64,000 nt of DNA. Origin: an uncultured Fenollaria sp. GTDB lineage: Bacteria; Bacillota; Clostridia; Tissierellales; Peptoniphilaceae. Positions 1-8,292 of the stretch are shown piece after piece. How positions within the stretch are numbered: the stretch's first letter is position 1; each line of letters begins with the position of its first letter. A model generated the notes under the pieces. That model ran no database searches. It was not told where the DNA came from and was given only the letters and a program-made list of their open reading frames with translations. Location of the stretch: assembly GCF_934202865.1 (NCBI RefSeq), contig NZ_CAKPYL010000001.1:1-64000 (forward strand). The letters are read 5' to 3'. Both the position numbers and the translations under genes were made by a program.

Positions 1-8
1 CCCTTAGT

Positions 9-2249
9 TTATCCGGCTATTGTTTTCAACTCCTTCACCATATCGATCCTACTAATCTTTCTTCTCTCAATCCATTGACATAGCGCAAAGACTGCTATTG
101 TCATAACGTAGCTTATCACAAATACTCTTAAAGGCACGGTGACCTCTATATATGCATCAAACTTTTGCATTGATATAAAATAAAAGTATTTTATAAGCTT
201 ATTTAGAATTGGAATTAACAAGAATTGAAATAAGAGTAGCATGGCAAAGCTTGTATTTACATAAAACTTCGCCACTTCCCTGTCTTTATATCCAAAAACT
301 TTTAGGTAAGTCATATTGAGTTTGGCTTTTTCTATGATGAGTTCTGTCACAATGAGTAACAAAATAAAGTAAAAGGCTATGGCTGCGATTTGAACCATGA
401 CAAAGACTGCTGAGAATGATGCCAAGAAGTGCTTCATAAACTTACTCATCTCTTCTCTGTCGATCTCTGTCAATAGATTTTCCTTTGTAATATTTAGCTC
501 TTCGTCGCTGAGATAAGCGTTATAATAATTTTTATCCTTGCCGATTAGCTCATTTAAATTTTCTCTCTTGGTAAATATTTGGAAATAATTATTCGTATCG
601 TCAATATCCTTGACCAAAATTGTTTTTTCTTCTGTGTTATATGGCTCTCTTATCTTAATCTTATCGCCGATAGCATAATCAAACCTCTTCGAAAGGCCTA
701 AGCTTATGACCGCATCGCCACTTTGAAGGCTAGATACATCGATCTTGTCGTACTTTGTTCCCTCATCTAATCCATAAACTTGAATGTCTTCATCTTCTCT
801 ATCGACCAGTTCAACGCTGACTAAGCTTATCTTGCTCGCGTCTAAGTCGTCCACATCGCTCTTGACAATGTATGTGTGGGCGTATTTCATCTGATTTTGC
901 ATATCCTCAGCGTATTTTGTAAACATGGGCTCGGCAGAAACGCCATAGATTAAAAGCAAATTAGCTATAAAGATACCAAAAAGCAATGAAATGTAGCTAA
1001 ATTTATTCGTAAATAGCACTCTTAGCTTAAATTTATTGACAAAATTCATATTTTTTAGCTTCAATCTGCTTCTTGCGCCCGACTTTTTAAAGTTTTTCCT
1101 CAAGAAATCGACAGGCCTCATCCTTAGGCTCCTAGCTATGATGATGTAGTTAATCACAAGATACAAAACTAGTGGCATAACAGACGTTATCAAGAAAGAG
1201 CGCGCACTGATATATGGGACAAAACTTGGCAAATCATAGGCTTGGTAGTAGACATTGGTATATATCTTGTACGCATATAAGTAACTCACTGCGTTTCCTA
1301 CTATTGACGCAATTATTACTATAAATATAGGCATGGCCATGTAATTAAAAAGAAGCTCTCTCTTTCTATAGCCCGAAGCAAGCAAAGTGCCGATGATTGG
1401 CGCTTCATCTTCGATTATGGACTTGATTTGCACGCTCGAAATGAAGGCAAAAGCTACAAACAAAAGTGCTGTAACTAAGCTCATAGTAGGAACATCGCCA
1501 CTCATGTCGTCACCAACGTAGGTGATGCACTTATTGTCAAGGCGCGTAACGCCGTCAACCATGAGATTATCTTTGTTCACTATCTTCGCTATATCTTTTA
1601 ACTTTTCTCTCGCTTCTTTTTTATCTAAATCATGGTCTGTGTGATACGAGTAAAGGAACTTCACGTGAGCGTCCTTCATATCGTCAAAGGACTCACTAGA
1701 TATAGTCGCTATGCCGAAGTGGCCTGTATCCATAACTAAGTCACTTCTATTTCTAAGAGCTGAGGAATAATCCGGGAAGGAAGCAAGCGAACTTACTTTA
1801 AATTTTTTATTTTGAATAGTGATTTCGTCGCCCATTTTAATGTCACTACTCCTAGCAAAATAGGCAGAGATATTAATTTCATCAGCTTTTTCAGGCAAGC
1901 TTCCTTCAAAGATTTGCTCTTCGTTGATGTTTTTTCTAGTCTTGAAAATCCTCAAAACCCTACCACTATCAATCTCATCTTCAAAATAATAATTCTCGTA
2001 AAGCTTAATGCCAAGGCCCTTTATCTCATCTTTTGCCTCGTCACTTAGCTCATATATGGTCTCAAACTCGCCATCTTCAACTTTGCCATCAGCTATTTGC
2101 TTGTAATAAAGCTTTTCAACCGACTCTTGTGCGGTGAAAAATGAAGATGCAAATATAACTATAAAAGTAATAGCTATTAGTATGGGTATGACCTTGAGAG
2201 GCTTGTACTTAAACTGCCTGTAAATACGTTTGTTAATAGGACATCTCAT
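9..2249 (-). CDS. FtsX-family ABC transporter permease (746 aa)
   Basis: Membrane subunit of an ABC system of the MacB/LolCDE/FtsX type, which usually moves lipids, lipoproteins or peptides or senses them mechanically. I see an N-terminal membrane helix (about residues 18-38), a large outside domain, a block of three helices (about 255-385), a second helix near 415-440, another outside domain and a final three-helix block (about 615-735): two FtsX-type halves. It starts directly after the stop of the upstream ATPase gene (TAG then ATG), so the two are translationally coupled and form one transporter. The substrate cannot be read from the sequence. Confidence 0.85.
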   Translation of the reverse strand: MRCPINKRIYRQFKYKPLKVIPILIAITFIVIFASSFFTAQESVEKLYYKQIADGKVEDGEFETIYELSDEAKDEIKGLGIKLYENYYFEDEIDSGRVLRIFKTRKNINEEQIFEGSLPEKADEINISAYFARSSDIKMGDEITIQNKKFKVSSLASFPDYSSALRNRSDLVMDTGHFGIATISSESFDDMKDAHVKFLYSYHTDHDLDKKEAREKLKDIAKIVNKDNLMVDGVTRLDNKCITYVGDDMSGDVPTMSLVTALLFVAFAFISSVQIKSIIEDEAPIIGTLLASGYRKRELLFNYMAMPIFIVIIASIVGNAVSYLYAYKIYTNVYYQAYDLPSFVPYISARSFLITSVMPLVLYLVINYIIIARSLRMRPVDFLRKNFKKSGARSRLKLKNMNFVNKFKLRVLFTNKFSYISLLFGIFIANLLLIYGVSAEPMFTKYAEDMQNQMKYAHTYIVKSDVDDLDASKISLVSVELVDREDEDIQVYGLDEGTKYDKIDVSSLQSGDAVISLGLSKRFDYAIGDKIKIREPYNTEEKTILVKDIDDTNNYFQIFTKRENLNELIGKDKNYYNAYLSDEELNITKENLLTEIDREEMSKFMKHFLASFSAVFVMVQIAAIAFYFILLLIVTELIIEKAKLNMTYLKVFGYKDREVAKFYVNTSFAMLLLFQFLLIPILNKLIKYFYFISMQKFDAYIEVTVPLRVFVISYVMTIAVFALCQWIERRKISRIDMVKELKTIAG

Positions 2250-2945
2250 CTACCAAGTCACTTCCTTTGCAGAAATCTTTTCAGTATTGGCGACTACGCT
2301 TTTGACGCTGCCGTTATGCAAAGACAGAATGACGTCGCTCATCTTGGCAATCTGTGTGTTGTGACTCGCAATAATGACCGTTGCGCCGTACTTTTGATTA
2401 AGCTTTTCGATCAAAGCTAAAACATCTTTCGCGCTCTCATAATCAAGAGCGCCAGTTGGTTCGTCGCAGATAAGCAGTTTCGGACTCTTAATCATGGCCC
2501 TCGCAATCGACGCCCTTTGCGCTTGACCGCCAGAGATTTCATTAGGGTACTTGTACTTGTGCTCATCTAACCCTAGGTCCTTAAGAAGCTCGTCAATATC
2601 AAGCGGCTCCTTCGATAGATACTCGCCTACTTCAACATTCTCAAGAAGATTGAGGTCAGTAATTAGATTGTAGAATTGAAAAACAAAGCCAAGGTAGTCG
2701 CGCCTGTAATTTTCCAAAGCCTTCTTAGGCATAGACTTAAGGTCCTTGCCAAAGACAGTGACATCGCCCTCGTCGATGGTCTCGATTCCGCCTAAAATAT
2801 TTAAAAGAGTTGACTTGCCAGAGCCAGATGGACCCAAGACGCAGATGATCTTGCCATCTTCAATCTCTAGGTCAATGCCTTTAAGCACCTCCGCCCTGTT
2901 GTCCTTTGTGCCATAATATTTGTGTAAATTAGAAATTTTTATCAT
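2250..2945 (-). CDS. ABC transporter ATPase, LolD/MacB type (231 aa)
   Basis: Cytoplasmic ATPase that powers the FtsX-type permease encoded immediately downstream. Walker A GPSGSGKST lies at residues 38-46, the signature ISGGQAQR at about 138-145, and Walker B ends in CDEPTGALD, typical of the LolD/MacB/YknY class. Length is normal for the family. The start is preceded by AAGGTG five bases upstream. A promoter with an inverted repeat across its -35 box lies about 60 bp upstream, so the pair is probably under a repressor of the TetR/MarR kind encoded elsewhere. Confidence 0.9.
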   Translation of the reverse strand: MIKISNLHKYYGTKDNRAEVLKGIDLEIEDGKIICVLGPSGSGKSTLLNILGGIETIDEGDVTVFGKDLKSMPKKALENYRRDYLGFVFQFYNLITDLNLLENVEVGEYLSKEPLDIDELLKDLGLDEHKYKYPNEISGGQAQRASIARAMIKSPKLLICDEPTGALDYESAKDVLALIEKLNQKYGATVIIASHNTQIAKMSDVILSLHNGSVKSVVANTEKISAKEVTW

Positions 2946-3000
2946 ATAAACACCTTAGTTCAATATAATAACATAAATATTGAAACATCCTTTCGCCTAT

Positions 3001-3035
3001 ATAATAACACAATTTTTAGTTAGCGTCAACTAACT
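3001..3035 (-). promoter_or_regulatory. Promoter with inverted-repeat operator for the FtsX/ATPase operon
   Basis: Reading the minus strand, TTGACG (3024-3029) and TATTAT (3001-3006) are 17 bp apart. The -35 box sits inside an inverted repeat, AGTTAG-N6-CTAACT at 3018-3035, which looks like a repressor operator. No regulator gene lies next to it in this window. Confidence 0.6.
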
Positions 3036-3064
3036 TTTTTAATTTTTGAAAATTTTTCGCAAAA

Positions 3065-3088
3065 AAAGAGACCGATTAAGGTCTCTTT
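3065..3088 (-). terminator. Intrinsic terminator after hicB (copy 1 of a duplicated hairpin)
   Basis: The minus strand has a GC-rich stem AGAGACC/GGTCTCT with loop TTAATC followed by seven T. The same hairpin with the same flanks recurs at 3565-3588. Confidence 0.85.
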
Positions 3089-3094
3089 GAAAAA

Positions 3095-3469
3095 TTATAT
3101 TACTTTTTTGGTTAGTGCTTCTTGTAATGTTTTCGAGAAATTAATATTCATCTCAACTGCTCTATCATTTAGCCACGATGGTATAGTAAGCGTTTTTCTA
3201 ACAGATTTATTATCTTTGTTAAGATTGACATCTGCTCTAATTATGCTCACGAAAGTGTTTTTATCGGTCTTAATTGACTTGATATCACTTGGTGGATTAA
3301 GTTTGTCACCATCTTTGAGCATCTCAGACAAATGAAGTTCTAAGGCTAAAGTTGCATCCTCAATAATTTCATCTATGCTATCGCCTTGCGCATGACAGCC
3401 TTCTACGTCAGGGAACTCTCCCCAGTAACCGTCATCGTCGTGTATAAGTAATGGATAATAAAAAATCAT
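3095..3469 (-). CDS. hicB: Orphan HicB-family antitoxin (124 aa)
   Basis: Resembles HicB, the antitoxin that folds as a degenerate RNase H domain and binds DNA through a C-terminal ribbon-helix-helix. The N-terminal half shows the family pattern DDGYWGEFPDVEGCHAQGD with evenly spaced helices after it. The C-terminal part, IPSWLNDRAVEMNINFSKTL, fits the RHH module. HicA, a toxin of about 60 aa normally next to hicB, is absent: 3470-3604 holds only the promoter and a terminator. The gene therefore looks like a solitary regulator or a remnant. It has its own promoter and terminator and sits between two identical hairpins. Confidence 0.8.
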   Translation of the reverse strand: MIFYYPLLIHDDDGYWGEFPDVEGCHAQGDSIDEIIEDATLALELHLSEMLKDGDKLNPPSDIKSIKTDKNTFVSIIRADVNLNKDNKSVRKTLTIPSWLNDRAVEMNINFSKTLQEALTKKVI

Positions 3470-3521
3470 ATTTACCTCCTATTTTAAATCGTACATTTCA
3501 ATAATTTTCTTTGTTACTTAC

Positions 3522-3551
3522 ATCATACACGTATATGCGCATACTTGTCAA
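3522..3551 (-). promoter_or_regulatory. hicB promoter with palindromic operator
   Basis: On the minus strand TTGACA (3546-3551) and TATGAT (3522-3527) are 18 bp apart. The spacer contains the perfect palindrome TATGCGCATA (3534-3543), a plausible site for autorepression by the HicB RHH domain. Confidence 0.6.
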
Positions 3552-3564
3552 TAGTTTTCACAAA

Positions 3565-3588
3565 AAAGAGACCGATTAAGGTCTCTTT
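3565..3588 (-). terminator. Intrinsic terminator of the SH3-domain gene (copy 2)
   Basis: Same stem AGAGACC/GGTCTCT and T-run as the hairpin at 3065-3088. It lies 17 bp beyond the stop codon of the SH3-domain gene. Confidence 0.85.
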
Positions 3589-3604
3589 GAAAATTTATTT
3601 ATTT

Positions 3605-5092
3605 TTATCTTAGCACGCGGCTACTAATCCATCCCGAATAATAAGCCCCATCAATATCAACCGCATCAACTAAATACCAAGTTCTTCCGTCGTCTGTATG
3701 CTTTTCGTCGTTAACTGTTACTTCTGCTCCGTCTGAAAGCTTTACGATAACGTCTGCGTCTAATGAGTAGTCTTCTCTTAGATTGCCTTCGTTATTAACG
3801 TAGAATGTTTTGCCGATGTCGTTTGTTTCTTCTTTTGCTTCGTCTTGATCATCTTCATCATCTTTTTCTTCTTTGTCATCTTTGTCATCGTCGTCATCTT
3901 TATCGTCAGTTTTTTCTTCTTTTGGCTCTTCTTTGGCTTTCTTTTCATCTAAAAGCTGATAGCCTTTGAATCCAAGGTTATTAACAAGTTCGTCGTAGTT
4001 ATTGTAGTAACCATCGAAGTAAAACTCAGATATTACCTTGCCGTTAGCCTTTTGGAAGTTGTAGCTATCCATGATGTAGTAGTGAGTCTTTCTAGTCTTA
4101 GTACCGCTCCACCAGTCACTTTCGTTGAAGCTTGCTTGATAAACACCAAGTAGTCTGTATCTTGACTTTGCTTCATATGAGTTACTTACTTCGTAGATCT
4201 CTGCTTCATCCATTGGCTTTTCCATCAGAGCAAGTCTTTCTATCTTAAGTCCATCTGGCTTATATAGTGAGTCGTAGATGCTCTTGTTAGCTCTCTTGTC
4301 AAGTCTGTCAGTGAAATCGTCTGGTAGCTCAGCAAAACTATTAACAAGTTCTGCAAGTCCTTCAATTGTCATTTCCTTTTCAATAGTATCGTTATCAAAT
4401 TTTAGCTTGAACTTTTCAGAAACAAGCTTAACTTTAGCTACGATCTTGTCGCCGTTCTTAAGGCCTTCCTTCTTGTCAAATTCGATGTCGCCGTAGCTAA
4501 TGCTGTCGAGAATTTCGTAATCTCTGTCTTTAAGCTTTGTCTCAGTAATTTCAGGCATGCCAGTGAGTGAGCCGCTCGCAACTGCGTGGCCGTCAAAGCC
4601 CTTGACATCAATAATTATGTCCATGTCCTTAGTGCTGATAACTGCATCTGGCTTTAATGCGTAGATGATCTTCGGAACGAAGATGATAGCTAGCACTAAA
4701 AGGATTGCAGCAATAACTCCTATGATTATAGGCTTTGTGTTAACAGGTTTTGCTCTGTAAGCTGGGCCATAGCCGTCGTCGTAGCCATCGTCATAGTCGT
4801 CGTAGCCATCATCGTAGCCATCATCATAATTATCATCGTAATTATCATCATAGCCATTATCATAGCTGTCATCATAGCTGTCGTCATTGTCATAGCCATC
4901 ATCATAGCTGTCGTCATTGTCATAGCCATCGTCATAGTTATCGTCATAGCTATCGTCATAATTATCGTCGTAATTATTGTCGTTATACTCGTTATAATCG
5001 TTATACTCGTTGTATTCGTTATAATCGTCTTGAGGCGCTTTTCTCGGACCTCTGTTTTCTCTGTACTCTCTGTTATTATCTTTATTCGTCAT
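3605..5092 (-). CDS. Membrane-anchored SH3-domain protein with acidic Asp/Tyr-rich tail (495 aa)
   Basis: Unrecognised as a whole. Order of parts: a cytoplasmic tail rich in Asp, Tyr, Asn and Gly (repeats of the DDGYDD kind, about residues 22-110), one membrane helix (121-145), an outside region of about 240 residues, an acidic Lys/Glu/Asp linker, and a bacterial SH3 domain (about 427-495) that in other proteins binds cell wall. The open frame extends to 5404, but that part overlaps the upstream gene in another frame and is an artefact of DNA repeats. I place the start at 5092, with AAGG about 8 bases before the ATG. The start overlaps the upstream stop by 11 bp, implying coupling. Function is probably cell-envelope related; this is inference. 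Confidence 0.7.
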   Translation of the reverse strand: MTNKDNNREYRENRGPRKAPQDDYNEYNEYNDYNEYNDNNYDDNYDDSYDDNYDDGYDNDDSYDDGYDNDDSYDDSYDNGYDDNYDDNYDDGYDDGYDDYDDGYDDGYGPAYRAKPVNTKPIIIGVIAAILLVLAIIFVPKIIYALKPDAVISTKDMDIIIDVKGFDGHAVASGSLTGMPEITETKLKDRDYEILDSISYGDIEFDKKEGLKNGDKIVAKVKLVSEKFKLKFDNDTIEKEMTIEGLAELVNSFAELPDDFTDRLDKRANKSIYDSLYKPDGLKIERLALMEKPMDEAEIYEVSNSYEAKSRYRLLGVYQASFNESDWWSGTKTRKTHYYIMDSYNFQKANGKVISEFYFDGYYNNYDELVNNLGFKGYQLLDEKKAKEEPKEEKTDDKDDDDDKDDKEEKDDEDDQDEAKEETNDIGKTFYVNNEGNLREDYSLDADVIVKLSDGAEVTVNDEKHTDDGRTWYLVDAVDIDGAYYSGWISSRVLR

Positions 5093-6059
5093 ATTCATTA
5101 CCTTGATCGTAGTCGTCGTTTTGTGGTCTAGATCTTCTAGGTGCTTCTGGTCTTTGTGGTGCGTCTGGTTTTGCTGGTCTAGCTGGTCTTTGTGGTGCGT
5201 CTGGTCTAGCTGGTCTTCTAGGTGCTTGTGGTCTAGCTGGTCTTTGTGGCCTAGCAGGTCTTTCATCGTAGTAATCATCGTAATCAGCGTTGTTTTGTGG
5301 TCTAGGTCTTCTAGGTGCTGGTCTTTGCGGCTCATCATATACGCCGTAGTCGTCGTCAACGTATTCCCTTGGAGCTGGTCTTCTTGTATCGTAGTCAGCA
5401 ACATTGTCAGGGTTTCTTAAGTCTTCAGCTGCGTTTTGAGCAGTTTCTTTAACAGCGTTTGCTGCGCCTGAAACGCCTCTACCAACTGCGTTTATTTGTC
5501 TTGATAAGTCTTTTGGTCTAACTCTCTTGTAAATCTTCTTGTATAGAAGCACGCAGCCTATAATTAGTGTGATTAGAGCTAAAATACCAATTATAAGGCC
5601 AAATACAGGTGTATAATTAGGATCAAAGTCACTTGACATTCCAAGTCCTAACATACCTCCTAAAGAGTCCATCGATTTAGCGATCATCTTTAGCATCTTT
5701 CTAAACTTCATCATTGCAAAGAAGTCTATGAAAGTAAATAGTAGTCCAAAACCGATCATAACATTGTCAAGTGTCTTAACATTTCTTCTCTTGCCGCTTC
5801 TTAAAAGTATTGTGTAAATAAGAGCAAGTGTAGTTGTTACAAAGCTTATAACAATGAAGATAAAGTAAATATTTAGCCTCTTCGCCATAGATATAACTTT
5901 GCCTACAGTGTCAAAACTGTCTGAATTACCAATTACAGCTCCGCTTATAATGTAGTCTAGAGCATAAATCAAAGTAAATGCTAGTAGTATAAGTGCACTG
6001 AAAAATAGCACTTTGTCGTACATTAATAATGACTTTTTAGGTCTTCTTCTCCCTTCCAT
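5082..6059 (-). CDS. Four-helix membrane protein with basic Pro/Arg-rich tail (325 aa)
   Basis: Unrecognised. The first 185 residues hold about four membrane helices (near 16-38, 63-88, 97-115 and 150-172). After Arg-rich and amphipathic stretches follows a long low-complexity tail of Pro, Ala, Arg and Gln (units such as RPARPQAP), with some Asp/Tyr pairs, ending in DQGNEYDE. The tail is strongly basic, whereas the tail of the downstream, overlapping SH3 gene is strongly acidic. The start follows AAGGAGGA by seven bases. Both genes are expressed from one promoter at 6095-6123. Confidence 0.7.
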   Translation of the reverse strand: MEGRRRPKKSLLMYDKVLFFSALILLAFTLIYALDYIISGAVIGNSDSFDTVGKVISMAKRLNIYFIFIVISFVTTTLALIYTILLRSGKRRNVKTLDNVMIGFGLLFTFIDFFAMMKFRKMLKMIAKSMDSLGGMLGLGMSSDFDPNYTPVFGLIIGILALITLIIGCVLLYKKIYKRVRPKDLSRQINAVGRGVSGAANAVKETAQNAAEDLRNPDNVADYDTRRPAPREYVDDDYGVYDEPQRPAPRRPRPQNNADYDDYYDERPARPQRPARPQAPRRPARPDAPQRPARPAKPDAPQRPEAPRRSRPQNDDYDQGNEYDE

Positions 6060-6094
6060 AATAAGTCCTCCTTAAAAATTATTTCTACAACTTT

Positions 6095-6123
6095 ATTATA
6101 CAATATATTGACTTTTATTGCAA
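6095..6123 (-). promoter_or_regulatory. Promoter of the Pro/Arg-tail and SH3 genes
   Basis: Minus strand: TTGCAA (6118-6123), 17-bp spacer, TATAAT (6095-6100), about 36 bp upstream of the start codon. Confidence 0.6.
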
Positions 6124-6247
6124 TTGTATTTACTAAGTTTATTAAATCTTTTTGCTATAGTGCTTTCAGTGTGAGTAAGTAAATTAATTGCTTAGCTTTT
6201 TTCTATGACAATGGCCTTGCCACTGCGTATATAATTGCTCAAGAAAA

Positions 6248-6278
6248 AATGCAGCTACTGCTTATAAGTAACTGCATT
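6248..6278 (-). terminator. Intrinsic terminator of the ABC exporter operon
   Basis: Minus strand stem AATGCAG/CTGCATT with an inner palindrome CTTATAAG, followed by six T. It lies about 245 bp past the last stop codon (6523), with an interspersed repeat in between. The rest of 6124-6522 holds no gene that I can support. Confidence 0.65.
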
Positions 6279-6308
6279 TGTTTAATAGATATAAATTGTT
6301 TTGCTTAG

Positions 6309-6480
6309 TACATCGAAAAGTGTTTTCGTCGCTTGCTGGTCTACATAAATTGTTAATTTCTAAGCTTGTTCACCTGTGGTCTCATATCCGTTCGCTTCGC
6401 TCAACTAAATGAGTCCACGGGCGGCTCACTGCGCCAAGAAATTAATTCAATTTTCTCCGAAGGCTGCGCTCACGAATAAC
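6309..6480 (+). repeat. Interspersed repeat, family A, copy 1
   Basis: About 170 bp, nearly identical to 15614-15798 (shared blocks include ACATCGAAAAGTGTTTTC, CCGTTCGCTTCGCTCAAC and CGAAGGCTGCGCTC). The centre folds as a long hairpin: CCTGTGG-T-CTCAT (6373-6385) pairs with ATGAG-T-CCACGGG (6409-6421). The diverged family B copies share its ends and loop in opposite orientation. Confidence 0.8.
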
Positions 6481-6522
6481 AATTTTTTTACTATTAGCTC
6501 AAGGGCACATTTGGACAAAAAA

Positions 6523-8292
6523 TTATATATTTTCTAATTGATTTTCAATATATTGGTTGCGGTATAAATTATAATACATTCCCTTTTTCTCAATCAATTC
6601 CCTATGCGTACCCATCTCAGCTATACGTCCTTGATGTATATAAAGTATCCTATCGCTCGTAACTATAGTCGATAATCTATGTGCAACTGTGATCGAGGTT
6701 CTTCCCTCAAGAAGTTTTTCGATTGCGTCTTGTATCCTCTTTTCTTGGTAGGTATCGACTGATGAAGTCGCCTCATCTAGTATAAGTATGGCTGGATCCT
6801 TGATCAAGGCTCTTGCGAAGCTCACTAATTGCTTCTCGCCTTGTGAAAGCTTTCCTCCGCCTTCGCCGACTTCTGTGTCGTAGCCGTCCTTGAATGACTT
6901 AACTAGCTCATCTAGGCCAACCACTTCGGCTGCCCTTAGCATCTCCTCTTCACTCGCGCCGTCCCTGCCATAAAGAATGTTATCGCGTATACTTCCTCTA
7001 AAAAGATACGGCGTTTGCAAAACGTAGCCCAAATTCATTTGCACCCACTTAAGCGGCATCTCTTCATAATCAAGTCCATCGATATAGACCTCGCCCTTTG
7101 TTGGCTCATAAAAGCGTGACGCTATGTTAATGATGGTCGACTTACCTCCGCCAGTTTCACCAACCAAGGCAATTCTCTCACCCGCAGCTATTTTCAAAGA
7201 AAAGTCCTTTAAAATATAGTCCTCGTCTTTGTATGCGAATGAGACGTCCTTAAACTCGATCTCGCCCTTCATCTCTGGAAGCGGCTTAGTTGGCGGCTCA
7301 AGCGCATCGCCGTAGATGGCTTCTATCTCTTTTGTGTCGTAGACATCGATGTCCGCTTCTAAAATGCTATTGACCCTATCAATGGAGGCTTGCATCGATA
7401 TCAGCTCTTTCAAAACGGAGGCAACTTGCCTGATGGGCTCGTAGATTTCGGTCGAGTACTGAACCATGGCAAATAGCGTACCTATAGTCAATGTGCCGAC
7501 CATGGCTGCCGCACCGCCATCTTTAAGTATAAAAGCTGTGGCGATTGAGCCTAAAAATGTCAGTGACGGGATATATAGACTTTGCAGCGTAACCGAGTGT
7601 TTGCTACGTCTTTCATACCTTGCGGATATCTCCTTGAACTCTTCAAGATTTTCCTTTTCTCTAAGAAGGGTCTTGATAGTTTTTTGTCCTTGTATATCTT
7701 CATTTAGCTTGCTTGTCAGGTCAGACGATGCTGCCTTGATGTCCTTTTGTGCCTTCATCATCTTATTTTGGAAGATGTAAGTAAAAATCGCTATAAATGG
7801 TATACTTGCTAGAACGTAGAGCGTAAGCCTTACGTTAAGCATAAGCATGGTGATAAGTATAGCGATCAGCCTCGAAATACCATCCGCCATATCAAAGAGG
7901 TCCCAAGCAACCGCTTCTTTGATCGACATCGTGTCGTGAACAAGCCTTGAGACCATCCAGCCTACTTGATGCGAGTCCATATACTTAGCAGAAAGCTTTT
8001 GCGCCTTCAAAAAAGTTTCACTTCTCAAATATAGTATGATTTTCTTTTCAAATATACCCGACATAAAAGTAACAAACAGCCCAATCCCTGCCATTGCTAC
8101 AATGAAAAAAAGCATATATGCAATAAACTTTGGAAAACCTTCTACATCATTCCTATAGATATAATTATCAATAATATACTTTGTAAATAGCGGCCACAAA
8201 GCAAGTAGCGCCGCATTAAGAACGTTGATAATTACAACGAGAGCGGCTTCTTTCTTAAATTTTTTAACTAAATTAAATAATGTAACCTTCAT
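6523..8292 (-). CDS. ABC exporter half-transporter with canonical ATPase site (589 aa)
   Basis: Fused permease-ATPase of the multidrug/lipid exporter (ABCB/MsbA) class. Six membrane helices occupy about residues 1-310; the ATPase domain follows from about 340. Walker A is GETGGGKST, the signature LSQGEKQL, and Walker B ends ILILDEATSSVD with the catalytic Glu. Together with the preceding gene, whose Walker B lacks that Glu, it should form a heterodimer like TM287/288, LmrCD or BmrCD, exporting drugs or peptides. The ATG follows the upstream stop without a gap (TAGATG), with GAGGTGG as ribosome site. Confidence 0.88.
   Translation of the reverse strand: MKVTLFNLVKKFKKEAALVVIINVLNAALLALWPLFTKYIIDNYIYRNDVEGFPKFIAYMLFFIVAMAGIGLFVTFMSGIFEKKIILYLRSETFLKAQKLSAKYMDSHQVGWMVSRLVHDTMSIKEAVAWDLFDMADGISRLIAILITMLMLNVRLTLYVLASIPFIAIFTYIFQNKMMKAQKDIKAASSDLTSKLNEDIQGQKTIKTLLREKENLEEFKEISARYERRSKHSVTLQSLYIPSLTFLGSIATAFILKDGGAAAMVGTLTIGTLFAMVQYSTEIYEPIRQVASVLKELISMQASIDRVNSILEADIDVYDTKEIEAIYGDALEPPTKPLPEMKGEIEFKDVSFAYKDEDYILKDFSLKIAAGERIALVGETGGGKSTIINIASRFYEPTKGEVYIDGLDYEEMPLKWVQMNLGYVLQTPYLFRGSIRDNILYGRDGASEEEMLRAAEVVGLDELVKSFKDGYDTEVGEGGGKLSQGEKQLVSFARALIKDPAILILDEATSSVDTYQEKRIQDAIEKLLEGRTSITVAHRLSTIVTSDRILYIHQGRIAEMGTHRELIEKKGMYYNLYRNQYIENQLENI

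Noticed and set aside
3470-3604. Search for a hicA toxin next to hicB
   Set aside because: Only a promoter, palindrome and terminator fit in; no frame of about 60 codons.
4726-5106. Open frames coding for His/Arg-rich and Met/Thr-rich proteins on both strands
   Set aside because: They are frames of the DNA repeat that codes for the Asp/Tyr tail. No ribosome sites and extreme composition.
5092-5404. N-terminal extension of the SH3-domain protein rich in Asp, His, Gln and Thr
   Set aside because: It is the Pro/Arg-repeat region of the upstream gene read in another frame; the ribosome site and the gene overlap favour the start at 5092.
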